In this document: in pieces, positions 55,324 to 63,506 of the stretch | Position numbering within the stretch: the stretch's first letter is position 1 | Layout of the letters: the number at the start of each line of letters is the position of its first letter | Assembly (NCBI RefSeq): GCF_900079775.1 | Contig: NZ_LT556050.1 | Coordinates: forward strand, 409,381 to 473,380 | DNA: 64,000 bases | Origin: Leyella lascolaii | GTDB lineage: Bacteria; Bacteroidota; Bacteroidia; Bacteroidales; Bacteroidaceae | Direction: 5' to 3' | Position numbers and translations under genes: made by a program | The notes under the pieces: model-generated | What the model was told of the DNA's origin: nothing | Seen by the model: only the letters and a program-made list of their open reading frames with translations | The model's database searches: none

Positions 55324-57624
55324 ATGCTGCTGCACAAGAGCGGCTCAGGACATGGTATGCTGTCTGTAGCGGGACCGTTTTCGCTGACGGCATTGCTGTG
55401 CGGACTCTTGACCATGTTGCCTTCGGCGACTGTCTGCGGTGCCAATGAAAACGGGAACTCGTCATATGTCGACCCGTTCATAGGCACGGAGGGAGGCGGC
55501 AACGTATTCCCCGGAGCATGCGTGCCGTTCGGCATGGTGAAGCTGGGACCTGATTGCGGCAACATGGAGTGGAACGCCGGATGGGCTCCCGACGGCAACA
55601 TACACGGCTTCAGTCATACGCACGTGAGCGGAACAGGCGGAGGATGCAAGTATGGAAACATTCTCATGCTGCCCATGACGGGCGTGATAGACCTGTCCGA
55701 CTATTCGTCGCCACGCGAGAACGAGCAGGCGTCAGTTGGCGAATACAGTGTGGAGCTCACACGCTACGGCACGTCGGCAAGGCTGACGGCTCTTGACCGG
55801 GCTGCGTTGCACGAATATACCTTCCCCGCAGCCACCGACTCCAGAATACTGTTCGACATGGGCAGCTGCCTCGCTCTGAAGATGTGCGAGACGCAAAAGG
55901 TCATCGGCTCGGAAGTAAGGATACTGTCGCCTACCGAGCTGGAGGGCTATACCCGCGTGCGGGGAGGCTGGAACGAGGGCGAGGCATATACTGTGTACTT
56001 CCACGCCGAAACTAACACTCCGGCTGCAAGTTTCGGCACCTGGAAGGACGGAAAGACCGAGCCGGGCAAGGAAAGCCAGTTTGACTCCGGACAAAAGACT
56101 GGTGCCTACATGACGTTCAACACCACGGCAGGACAGAAAATAAGAGTCCGCGTGGGCATATCCTACATCAGTTGCGGACGTGCAAGAGCCAATATGAGGC
56201 AGGTGGACACATGGGATTTCGACAAGGTGAAGGCTGAGGCGACAGCCAAGTGGAACAGAGTGCTCGACAAGGTGGAGCTTGACGGAGACAAGAACGACAA
56301 AGTGAAGTTCTACACCGCACTCTATCACTGCTATCTGCAACCCACCGACAAGACCGGCGAGAACCCCAAATGGACATCTGCAGAACCCAACTATGATGAC
56401 TTCTACGCCATATGGGACACTTTCCGCGCCACCCATCCGCTATTCACCATTCTCACTCCGTCGAGACAGGCTAACATGCTGCGCTCGCTTATCGACATAT
56501 GGCGCAACGACGGCTACATGCCTGACGCGCGCAGCGGAAATGACAACGGGAGGGTGCAAGGCGGCAGTAACTGCGACATTCTCTTTGCCGACGCCATAGT
56601 GAAAGGCGTGGAGGGGGTTGACTATGAGGCTGGCTTGCAGGCTATGCTTAAGAACGCCGAGGTGCCGCCGGGAGGAGACGAGCGTAAGGAAGGGCGCGGC
56701 GGACTGAACGACTACAACACTCTCGGCTACGTGTCGGCTGCCACCGAGCGATGCCTCACGCGCACACTGGAGTACTCCAACTGCGACTTCGCCATAGCCA
56801 CCGTGGCAAACCGTCTCGGCAAGAACGACATAGCAGACAGATACTACCGCAAAGCGTCCAACTGGCAGAACACGTGGAACGACGACATAGAGTGCCTTGG
56901 ACACAAGGGCTTCGCATGGCCGAGAGAGCGCGACGGCAGCTTTCTGGCTGAGGACAAATACACCGTACTCACAGGAGGCGGCTGGGAGAACCCCACATAC
57001 GAGACTTTTTCGTTCGAGCTGTCCATGTATGTGCCGCACGACATGAAGTCTCTCATAGCGCGCTGCGGAGGCCAGGAGAGGTTCACACAGCGTCTCGACA
57101 CATTCTTCACACACAACAACGGTGACCAGCGGTGGCTCATCGGCATGTACCAGATAGCCAACGAGCCCGGCTTCCTCGCACCTTCGCTCTACAACTACGT
57201 CAACCGTCAGGACAAGACAGCGCGTCTCGTGCGGTACATACTTGCCGAACGCTACAAGGCGACACGCGACGGAATACCGGGCAACGACGACTCCGGCTCG
57301 ATGTCGGCATGGTACGTTTTCCATTCGCTCGGTTTTTACCCGAACGCCGGACAGGACGTCTATCTCATCTCCAGTCCCGTGTTCAGGAAAGCGACACTGC
57401 ATCTTGAGAACGGACGCACGCTCCGTATCACGGCACGAAACAACAGCGACAGGAACATATACGTGCAGTCGGTAAGACTCAACGGGAAGCCTCTCGGCAA
57501 CAACTGGTTCCGACACAGCGACATAAAAGACGGGGGCACGCTGGAGTTTGTGATGGGTCCCGAACCGTCGGGATGGTCGCGCAACGGGGTGCTGCCGCCG
57601 TCGATGTCTGACACCGTAAAGTGA
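55324..57624 (+). CDS. GH92 alpha-mannosidase, secreted
   Basis: I prefer ATG 55324 (766 residues, the normal GH92 size) because it places a hydrophobic signal segment (FSLTALLCGLLTMLPSATVC) just before the family N-terminus SYVDPFIGTEGGGNVFPGAC. The frame is open back to an ATG at 55156, so a longer form cannot be excluded. Family marks include PFGMVKLGPDCGN, the HTHVSGTGGG loop, the catalytic-barrel sequence YAIWDTFRATHPLFT, and NDDSGSMSAWYVFHSLGFYP near the C-terminus with the aspartates that coordinate calcium and act as base. GH92 enzymes are calcium-dependent exo-mannosidases acting on N-glycans or yeast mannan. The linkage preference is not readable. No SusCD pair is nearby. Confidence 0.92.
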   Translation: MLLHKSGSGHGMLSVAGPFSLTALLCGLLTMLPSATVCGANENGNSSYVDPFIGTEGGGNVFPGACVPFGMVKLGPDCGNMEWNAGWAPDGNIHGFSHTHVSGTGGGCKYGNILMLPMTGVIDLSDYSSPRENEQASVGEYSVELTRYGTSARLTALDRAALHEYTFPAATDSRILFDMGSCLALKMCETQKVIGSEVRILSPTELEGYTRVRGGWNEGEAYTVYFHAETNTPAASFGTWKDGKTEPGKESQFDSGQKTGAYMTFNTTAGQKIRVRVGISYISCGRARANMRQVDTWDFDKVKAEATAKWNRVLDKVELDGDKNDKVKFYTALYHCYLQPTDKTGENPKWTSAEPNYDDFYAIWDTFRATHPLFTILTPSRQANMLRSLIDIWRNDGYMPDARSGNDNGRVQGGSNCDILFADAIVKGVEGVDYEAGLQAMLKNAEVPPGGDERKEGRGGLNDYNTLGYVSAATERCLTRTLEYSNCDFAIATVANRLGKNDIADRYYRKASNWQNTWNDDIECLGHKGFAWPRERDGSFLAEDKYTVLTGGGWENPTYETFSFELSMYVPHDMKSLIARCGGQERFTQRLDTFFTHNNGDQRWLIGMYQIANEPGFLAPSLYNYVNRQDKTARLVRYILAERYKATRDGIPGNDDSGSMSAWYVFHSLGFYPNAGQDVYLISSPVFRKATLHLENGRTLRITARNNSDRNIYVQSVRLNGKPLGNNWFRHSDIKDGGTLEFVMGPEPSGWSRNGVLPPSMSDTVK

Positions 57625-57661
57625 ACATGCCCAGCGAATCTGCTCGCATGCAATCCTTTAT

Positions 57662-57692
57662 GCCTCCTGCCCATATCGCAGGAGGCTTTTTT
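57662..57692 (+). terminator. Terminator after the GH92 gene
   Basis: Perfect 9-bp stem GCCTCCTGC (57662-57670) with GCAGGAGGC (57678-57686) and TTTTTT. Confidence 0.9.
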
Positions 57693-57841
57693 CGTTATAA
57701 CATACCGCGTCATAGCATTGCTTACCCGGTGACATGCCATTGCCGTAATCATCACGAGCATCTTATAAAACCGTATAGTCATCAATTTCCGCCGGATAGA
57801 ATCCGCATGGCAGACAACAGGCAGTCATGCGCCGGATGCCG

Positions 57842-57873
57842 TTTGTGGGAACGACAGACAATCGTTACTTTTG
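57842..57873 (+). promoter_or_regulatory. Consensus promoter of the small lipoprotein gene
   Basis: TTTG (57842-57845), exactly 20 bases, TACTTTTG (57866-57873): perfect in both boxes and spacing. The ATG is 23 bases after the -7 box. Confidence 0.8.
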
Positions 57874-57896
57874 CATTATTCACAAACCAAAACATT

Positions 57897-58502
57897 ATGA
57901 CAAACTACAAATCAATTTTCAAGTATTTTCTCTTTGCGTCATTATGTGTGTTATCTGCATGCAGCAGTGACGACGACGGCGACAACGGTTCGGGCTCCGG
58001 CTCTGGTTCAGGCGACAACAGTTCGATAACAATAAACCTGGACGGAGTCAGCGCAAAGCTCAACAACGTCTACTGGACAGCGGAAAGCAACGGTGACGGA
58101 ACAAACTTCTATGAGATTCAGTTCTACTCTTTCGACATGTACAGTGCGATGGCAAGCGGAGACATGTCGGCGTTTCCATCCAACTATTCAGCCGTACTTG
58201 TGTCGTTCGATACGGCAGGCTCACTGTCAGAACTGCCGGAAGGGAGTTTCGCGGAGGGATCGTATGAGGTGTCTGGTGCTGTAGGATGCAGCATCAACAA
58301 CCCCGAAGGCAAATACTACATAGAGGAAGGTCCTTCCAGCGGAAACCTCGTGATAACCAGAAACGGAGACAAATACACAGTCTCAATATCACCACTCGAA
58401 ATGATATATTACGACCCGAACTATAGCGGATCGGACGACTGGAAGTCGATAAACACCCAATGGAACTTCACTGGAAAGATAAGGAAAGCTCCTGAGATGT
58501 GA
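57897..58502 (+). CDS. Small surface-type lipoprotein
   Basis: 201 residues from ATG 57897; the longer frame back to 57621 crosses the GH92 terminator and promoter. The signal ends in lipobox LSAC with the lipidated cysteine followed by SSDDDGDNGSGSGS, an acidic stretch of the kind that directs Bacteroidota lipoproteins to the cell surface. The remaining 165 residues are a beta-rich, Tyr/Ser/Gly-rich domain (ITINLDGVSAKLNNVYWTAE; TNFYEIQFYSF) that I do not recognise. Tightly driven by its own consensus promoter. Confidence 0.75.
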   Translation: MTNYKSIFKYFLFASLCVLSACSSDDDGDNGSGSGSGSGDNSSITINLDGVSAKLNNVYWTAESNGDGTNFYEIQFYSFDMYSAMASGDMSAFPSNYSAVLVSFDTAGSLSELPEGSFAEGSYEVSGAVGCSINNPEGKYYIEEGPSSGNLVITRNGDKYTVSISPLEMIYYDPNYSGSDDWKSINTQWNFTGKIRKAPEM

Positions 58503-58559
58503 ATGTCTGACAGTATGTAGCTGACATACAGGGTGCATGCATGTACCCGTCAGAAATGC

Positions 58560-58598
58560 AACGCTGCCAACCGAAGTCATCGGCTGACAGCGTTTTTC
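58560..58598 (+). terminator. Terminator after the small lipoprotein
   Basis: AACGCTG..CCG and CGG..CAGCGT (58560-58591, with two internal mismatches) followed by TTTTTCAT. Confidence 0.7.
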
Positions 58599-58622
58599 AT
58601 ATTTCCACCGCCCGTCATCCCA

Positions 58623-58780
58623 ATGGCGTCAGCCAGTAGAGACGCAAAATCTTGCGTCTCACGAGAAAGAATACCGCTGTTTGACGGAAATGGAATAGGG
58701 ATGGTTAATTGCGCATACTTACTCGTGAGACGCAAGATTTTGCGTCTCTGCTGGGGGCTGGCGCATAATATAATAATGTG
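58623..58780 (-). repeat. Two-palindrome element E
   Basis: GAGACGCAA-family palindromes at 58639-58660 and 58737-58758. The left flank ATGGCGTCAGCCAGTA matches elements C and D, and the right flank GCGCATAATATAAT matches loosely. It has the same orientation as C and D. Confidence 0.75.
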
Positions 58781-58801
58781 GTGATACTGGTTGTGGGGCA
58801 T

Positions 58802-58834
58802 AAAAAAACCGGTAATGTGCATTCACATTACCGG
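58802..58834 (-). terminator. Terminator of the truncated secreted-protein gene
   Basis: On the minus strand CCGGTAATGTG pairs perfectly with CACATTACCGG (58824-58834 with 58809-58819) and TTTTTTT follows at 58802-58808. The retained terminator shows that a complete gene once lay here. Confidence 0.9.
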
Positions 58835-58886
58835 CCGCAAACATCCAGCCTCACGGTTGAACATTAACGCATGATGAATTTCTTTC

Positions 58887-59615
58887 TTATCTTACGATAT
58901 GTTTCTTACCGTTCACGATGTATATGCCCTTGGGCAGATCGTTGAGCGACTTGTCTGAAGCAATCTTCTGACCGTTGATGGTGTACACACCCTCGGCAGC
59001 CTTCTCGGCAGGTGTCTCTGTCACGATGCCGTTGATGTCAGTCGTTCCGTTGCCGTTGTCTATCACGAGGGTCTTTGTTTCTGACGCCGGGGTGGTCTCC
59101 TCGATATACCATGCGGTACCAATCAGACCGTTACTCCAGTCGGAACCCAGATGATACATGTCGCCTCCGCTCATTACGTATGAGCCTGCGGGAGCAGCAT
59201 AAGAATTTCCAGGACTACTTGGATGATAATAGTGTGTTGTCCATCTGAGCGCACCGTCATCTGTTGTTCTGCTGACAGCACCATTGCTTATTCCGTCAGG
59301 ACAAGAAACGCCCTCGAAACTGTATACATAGCCATAATGATATGTAACCTTTTCTATATCATTGTATGCGGCATCTCCCTTGCTTTCGTCTATTCTGTTG
59401 AATTCAAAAGGATTGTCTTCTGTACCAGTGTCTGAACCGACAGGACCATTAGTCACCTTCACCAGATAACACTCTCCTGCCTCAAGACCTTCTCCTCCAC
59501 TCAGGTTAACCGGTTTGAAGAGTATCTGCTGAGTATTCTGCGGGTTGAGTCCAACGAGCTTTACAAGTTCCATGTCTGCATCGGTAAGTAGGTAGTGATT
59601 ACCAGCGATTAGCAT
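58887..59615 (-). pseudogene. 3' part of a secreted protein gene, 5' end cut off by the mobile element
   Basis: 242 residues are readable from an internal ATG at 59615; a TGA lies two codons upstream and there is no signal peptide. The N-terminal stretch (NHYLLTDADMELVKLVGL, NPQNTQQILFKPVNLSGGEG) starts in mid-domain. The C-terminus has GVYTINGQKIASDKSLNDLP and KGIYIVNGKKHIVR, the same sorting tail as other proteins here, which would only make sense on a secreted protein. The frame breaks within about ten bases of features belonging to the integrated element, so the missing 5' half should lie on its other side, outside the window. Confidence 0.75.
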
Positions 59616-59640
59616 ATATCATCAATGATTATTAAGGCGT
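59616..59640. other. Probable left junction (attL region) of the integrated element
   Basis: The host reading frame stops at 59619-59621, and the element-side terminator begins at 59634. The crossover should be in this stretch or slightly into the host gene. The core repeat cannot be defined without the right end. Confidence 0.5.
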
Positions 59641-59665
59641 TCATTTTGAGCGCCTTTCTTTTTAG
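59634..59665 (+). terminator. Terminator at the element end
   Basis: AAGGCGTTCA (59634-59643) pairs with TGAGCGCCTT (59647-59656), with one G-U, then TCTTTTT. It would insulate the element from rightward host transcription or end a transcript crossing the joined ends in the circular form. Confidence 0.75.
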
Positions 59666-59722
59666 CCTTATAAGCGATGGTTATCGTTTATAGGGCTTTT
59701 TCAGCTCATTTTTGTACCGTAT

Positions 59723-59810
59723 TTGTTACTCGCTTGTTACTCTCCGATTTTAGGTCGGAAAGGTCGTGGAGAAAGTTGACTGTGGTTGACTATGATTGAC
59801 GATAGTTGAA
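59723..59810. promoter_or_regulatory. Recombination-type iterons near the element end
   Basis: Two direct repeats TTGTTACTC (59723 and 59734, 11-base step), then CCGA-N7-TCGG. Then four TTGA(C) boxes occur at 59776, 59786, 59796 and 59806 with an exact 10-base step. These resemble arm-type binding sites for a tyrosine recombinase or its excisionase, one helical turn apart. Confidence 0.55.
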
Positions 59811-59858
59811 CAAAATGGAGAAATAACAAGAGAAATAAACCTCTAAAAAGTAACGAAT

Positions 59859-60770
59859 ATGGCAACAAGTAAAATGAAAATCAAAAAGGTATGCGAGTGG
59901 TGTGGCACAACATTTTATGCCCAAAAGCTAACAACACGCTTCTGTTCTCATCGGTGCAATAATCTTGCATACAAAGAAACGGTACGGCAGAAGAGAATAC
60001 AAGAAGTAGAAACCAAAGTCCAAACGATCATCAGTGAACAACCCATATCCGATTTCAAGGATAAAGAATATCTATCGTTCAAAGAAGCTGCGACTTTATT
60101 AGGGCTGAGTAAACAAGCCGTATATAAAATGGTATATGCCGGAAAGCTGCAAGCATTCCGCATCAGTAGCAGGTTGTCTTTTATCCGTAAAAAAGATATT
60201 GACCGGATGGTAGAAGCTCGTCCTTATGAACAACGACATCCGAAGGACACTATTCCTATCACCGATTTCTACACCACAGCCGAAGTCAAAGAGAAATATC
60301 ATGTAAATGAATCATGGATATTTGCGGTAGCCAAGAAGAACAACATTCCTCGCACTTTCAATCGTGGCAAGACCTACTGGAGCAAGAAGCACATGGACAC
60401 TTACTTTGCCAAGAAAGCCCCGAGTCCAGACATCAATGAATGGTATAGTACACAAGAAATGCAGGAAAAATTCGGCATGACCTTATCCGCTATCTACACT
60501 TTCGTTTCTAAGAATGCCATTCCAAAGAAGAAAGAAGGTATCATGGTGTATTATTCCAAGAAACATGTCGATATAGCCAAAGGAGTGGAAGTACCCGAAG
60601 AACCTCAGTATTATACGGTAGCCGAAGCTATGGAGAAGTTCAATCTTACCCGTGACCAACTCTATCATTATGCGAAATATCATAATATCCCAAAGGTCAA
60701 GAAGGGCAAATACACGCTTATCTCCAAACCTGAATTGGATAAGCTACTTGCAGCCCCAAAAATTGAATAA
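59859..60770 (+). CDS. Multi-HTH DNA-binding protein with N-terminal zinc ribbon (excisionase-like repeats)
   Basis: 303 residues. It opens with a small cysteine motif (CEWCGTTFYAQKLTTRFCSH, then RC), a putative zinc ribbon at 13-37. Four MerR/excisionase-like helix-turn-helix units follow, at about residues 68-118 (YLSFKEAATLLGLSKQAVYK), 128-178 (FYTTAEVKEKYHVNESWIF), 190-240 (WYSTQEMQEKFGMTLSAIYT) and 246-296 (YYTVAEAMEKFNLTRDQLYH). Similar proteins sit next to tyrosine recombinases on Bacteroidales mobile elements and probably act as directionality or regulatory factors. The four units in one chain match the four TTGA boxes upstream in number; whether they bind there is untested. Confidence 0.7.
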   Translation: MATSKMKIKKVCEWCGTTFYAQKLTTRFCSHRCNNLAYKETVRQKRIQEVETKVQTIISEQPISDFKDKEYLSFKEAATLLGLSKQAVYKMVYAGKLQAFRISSRLSFIRKKDIDRMVEARPYEQRHPKDTIPITDFYTTAEVKEKYHVNESWIFAVAKKNNIPRTFNRGKTYWSKKHMDTYFAKKAPSPDINEWYSTQEMQEKFGMTLSAIYTFVSKNAIPKKKEGIMVYYSKKHVDIAKGVEVPEEPQYYTVAEAMEKFNLTRDQLYHYAKYHNIPKVKKGKYTLISKPELDKLLAAPKIE

Positions 60771-60854
60771 GTTATTTATCGATGAATGTTCTCACCATTG
60801 AATCACCTTATTCCTTTGCACCAAACAAATGTAAAACTCTAAATATTAAACAGT

Positions 60855-61961
60855 ATGACACACACGTGTACAAAAGTAACAGTTCGTCAGAGAGCGATTC
60901 GGAATAATCGCATCTCCTTGTATCTGGATTATTATCCGGCAGTTCGTAACCCCGAAACCATGCAGATGAGCCGTCGGGAATATCTCGGCATCTACATCTA
61001 TGCCCATCCTAAAAATGAAATGGAACGGGAATTCAACAACGATATGCTAAACAAGGCAGAGGCTATCCGTTGTATCAGAGTGCAATCGCTCATCAATGAA
61101 GAGTTCGGTTTCTTAGACAAGACCAAACAGAAAGCCGACTTTCTCGCCTACTTCAAAAAGATGTGCCGAAGCAAAGACCAGAAATGGATGTTTGTCTATC
61201 AGCATTTCTACAACTTCGTCAAAGGGCAATGTACCTTCGGCGAAGTGAATGTGGATTTATGTAAGAAGTTCCGTGAGTACCTGTTGAATGCCAAGCAGCT
61301 CAAACACAGCAATCGTCCCATATCTCTCAATTCGGCATCCGGCTACTACTCTACTTTCAGAGGATTGTTGAAGATTGCTTACCGAGACAAATGGCTTCGA
61401 GAAAACATCAATGACTATCTTGACAAGATTGAACCACAAGATGTGAAGAAAGAATACCTGACACTGGACGAAGTGAAACAACTTGCCGCCACTCCTTGCG
61501 ACATCCCCGTTCTGAAAGCCGCCTCATTGTTTGCTTGTCTGACAGGTTTACGCATCAGCGATATTCTCAATCTTCAATGGGAAGATTTTGCCATTGCTCC
61601 CGACCAAGGCTATTGCTTGCGTATCAGAACTCAGAAAACCCAAACGGAAGCGACACTCCCCATCAGCTACGAAGCCTATGAACTATGCGGTATGCCCGAC
61701 ACAGGTAAGGTATTCAAAGGGTTGAAACGAAGTATGATTAATTATCCGCTGAAGAACTGGCTCAAAAAGGCAGGAATAACGAAGCCGATAACCTTCCACG
61801 GATTTCGTCACTCCTACGCAGTTATCCAAATCTCTTTAGGCACAGATATTTACACTGTCTCAAAGATGCTAACCCACAAGAACGTTTCCACTACTCAAAT
61901 CTACGCAGATTTGGTCAATGTAAAGAAACGAGAGACAGCCAATAAGATTTCACTGAAATAA
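60855..61961 (+). CDS. Tyrosine recombinase (integrase)
   Basis: 368 residues. The N-terminal arm-binding region is followed by a SAM-like core-binding domain (about 90-190) and the catalytic domain with all expected residues: R233 (TGLRISD), K261 region (RTQKTQT), H315-x-x-R318 (FHGFRHS), H341 (MLTHKN) and nucleophile Y350 (TQIYADL). It integrates and excises the element. It resembles Bacteroidales integrases of mobilizable or conjugative elements rather than a conserved host enzyme (XerC/D), given the N-terminal extension. Confidence 0.9.
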   Translation: MTHTCTKVTVRQRAIRNNRISLYLDYYPAVRNPETMQMSRREYLGIYIYAHPKNEMEREFNNDMLNKAEAIRCIRVQSLINEEFGFLDKTKQKADFLAYFKKMCRSKDQKWMFVYQHFYNFVKGQCTFGEVNVDLCKKFREYLLNAKQLKHSNRPISLNSASGYYSTFRGLLKIAYRDKWLRENINDYLDKIEPQDVKKEYLTLDEVKQLAATPCDIPVLKAASLFACLTGLRISDILNLQWEDFAIAPDQGYCLRIRTQKTQTEATLPISYEAYELCGMPDTGKVFKGLKRSMINYPLKNWLKKAGITKPITFHGFRHSYAVIQISLGTDIYTVSKMLTHKNVSTTQIYADLVNVKKRETANKISLK

Positions 61962-61970
61962 ATTACAGCT

Positions 61971-62336
61971 ATGAAACGAGGAATCATAACAAACAACGGA
62001 CATGGTATCCATATTTCTGATGGAGAAGTATGGATGACCGTTTGGGAGATTGCCGACTTATTCTATACAACAGTTGGATCAATCAATTCCCGTTTAAAAG
62101 CAATATTGAAAGCCAATGTCTTAAAGAAGTATGACATCTGCCAATGTATAAAGTTGGAAAATAGGAATAGTGCCGATGTATATAATCTCAACATGATTAT
62201 AGCTCTATCCTATCAAATAGACACTGGACATTCTGCAGCATTCAGGAGATGGTTAATAAACAAAGTTACTCATAATCAAGATTACAACATCCTGTTATAT
62301 CTCAACAAAGGTACAAACCATACATTGTATTGCTAA
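61971..62336 (+). CDS. RhuM-like small protein
   Basis: 121 residues starting nine bases after the integrase stop, so probably co-transcribed. The sequence VWMTVWEIADLFYTTVGSIN, then NLNMIIALSYQIDTGHSAAF and RRWL resembles the N-terminal half of the RhuM virulence-protein family, which carries an EIA-LF----- IN HTH-like segment and a DMIIA(V/L)GYRV-S--A--FR-W pattern. It is much shorter than full RhuM proteins. Role unknown; a DNA-binding accessory of the element is plausible. Confidence 0.6.
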   Translation: MKRGIITNNGHGIHISDGEVWMTVWEIADLFYTTVGSINSRLKAILKANVLKKYDICQCIKLENRNSADVYNLNMIIALSYQIDTGHSAAFRRWLINKVTHNQDYNILLYLNKGTNHTLYC

Positions 62337-62361
62337 TAAACTATACCTCTATACCCTATTG

Positions 62362-62409
62362 ATTATCTGCATTGTTTATCCCAAATGATGCAGATAATTT
62401 TTATTTTTG
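62362..62409 (+). terminator. Terminator of the integrase operon
   Basis: Perfect 11-bp stem ATTATCTGCAT (62362-62372) with ATGCAGATAAT (62388-62398), followed by TTTTTATTTTT. Confidence 0.85.
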
Positions 62410-62566
62410 AGATACACAAGTTTGTTGCACCAACTATTTTCATCTAAAAACAAGAAATTTGCAATACGCTTATTATTAAGCATGTAACATGATGAAAAGT
62501 GATGAAATATATCGTCAAAAGCCCATTGACAAGCAAAACTATGGATTTTCTCAAAAATTAATCCTA

Positions 62567-62574
62567 TATATTTG
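62567..62574 (+). promoter_or_regulatory. -7 box for the two-TM protein gene
   Basis: TATATTTG, 26 bases before the ATG at 62601. TTTT lies at 17 bases and TTGA at about 27, so the -33 box is unclear. Confidence 0.5.
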
Positions 62575-62600
62575 CACACAAACGATTAATACAACTCACT

Positions 62601-63476
62601 ATGGAGCAGAAAAAGATAGAACAGATAACATTGCATCTGATTGTTTTTGGTACAATCATTATCATTAGTGTTTTAGCCCGTCAGACCGTACTTCACTATG
62701 GTTGGGACGAGTTCAGCAGCTACCTTATTCTTATAGTATGCTCTATTGTCATAGGAGCTATCTACCTCAATCTACAAATGGCATTCAGACAACTCCTTTC
62801 CCCAACAATAGAAAGATGCATTTTGAGATTTGAGGGCTACCGTAATAAGGCTGTGGTGGTAGAAGCTCTAGTGAAACATTCGAAACTTGCCGAAAGTACC
62901 ATTATTTCAAAATCCATCATTTCTGAACCTGAAATTGAAATTAAATCTGACACAACAGAAGAAGTTTCTACCCCTTCGTGTTCTGAACTCAATGAAGATG
63001 TGACAGAACTTCCAAAGGAAGAAGCCACACCTTCTACCATCAATAATATACCCATCGCAGAATCCAATCAGCCATCAGAATACGAGATATTCCGTGCCAA
63101 CGCTATGGCTGAGAAGGAACGAGCATCGCAAGAAAAATTAGATAAGGTTCTCGCATATACGAAACAAAACTTGGTTCTCTACCTTAGCGAAACTGACCTC
63201 AATCGTCTATGTGGATATATTACAGAATATTACTTATCAGATACTATGCCCAAAGTCGAGCAAATAAAGGTTGATGCCCAATTAAAAACCATTGACATCA
63301 TGCACTTTGGTTGGAATATAGGTAAGGCATTTGGCAAGCCACGTTTGCAGACAGCCACATTTATCAAAAGGGTATTTGCTCATACCCTCCGTGATTCAGA
63401 AATATCTACCATTGAGCGTAAGATGTCGCATACGGAATCCGTATGCAAGATTAAATTAGATAGGAGAATTGCATAA
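62601..63476 (+). CDS. Two-TM protein of the mobile element, unknown function
   Basis: 291 residues. Two membrane helices (about 10-26 and 38-60) are followed by an amphipathic segment. A long acidic, Ser/Thr/Glu-rich linker (about 100-165) leads to a soluble C-terminal domain (about 170-291; ETDLNRLCGYITEYYLSD, then DAQLKTIDIMHFGWNIGKAF and FIKRVFAHTLRDSEISTIER). I do not recognise a family. It lies convergent with the reverse transcriptase gene, 30 bases from its stop, so it is probably not part of that operon. Confidence 0.6.
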   Translation: MEQKKIEQITLHLIVFGTIIIISVLARQTVLHYGWDEFSSYLILIVCSIVIGAIYLNLQMAFRQLLSPTIERCILRFEGYRNKAVVVEALVKHSKLAESTIISKSIISEPEIEIKSDTTEEVSTPSCSELNEDVTELPKEEATPSTINNIPIAESNQPSEYEIFRANAMAEKERASQEKLDKVLAYTKQNLVLYLSETDLNRLCGYITEYYLSDTMPKVEQIKVDAQLKTIDIMHFGWNIGKAFGKPRLQTATFIKRVFAHTLRDSEISTIERKMSHTESVCKIKLDRRIA

Positions 63477-63506
63477 AATCACCACATATAATGACAACAT
63501 AAATAG

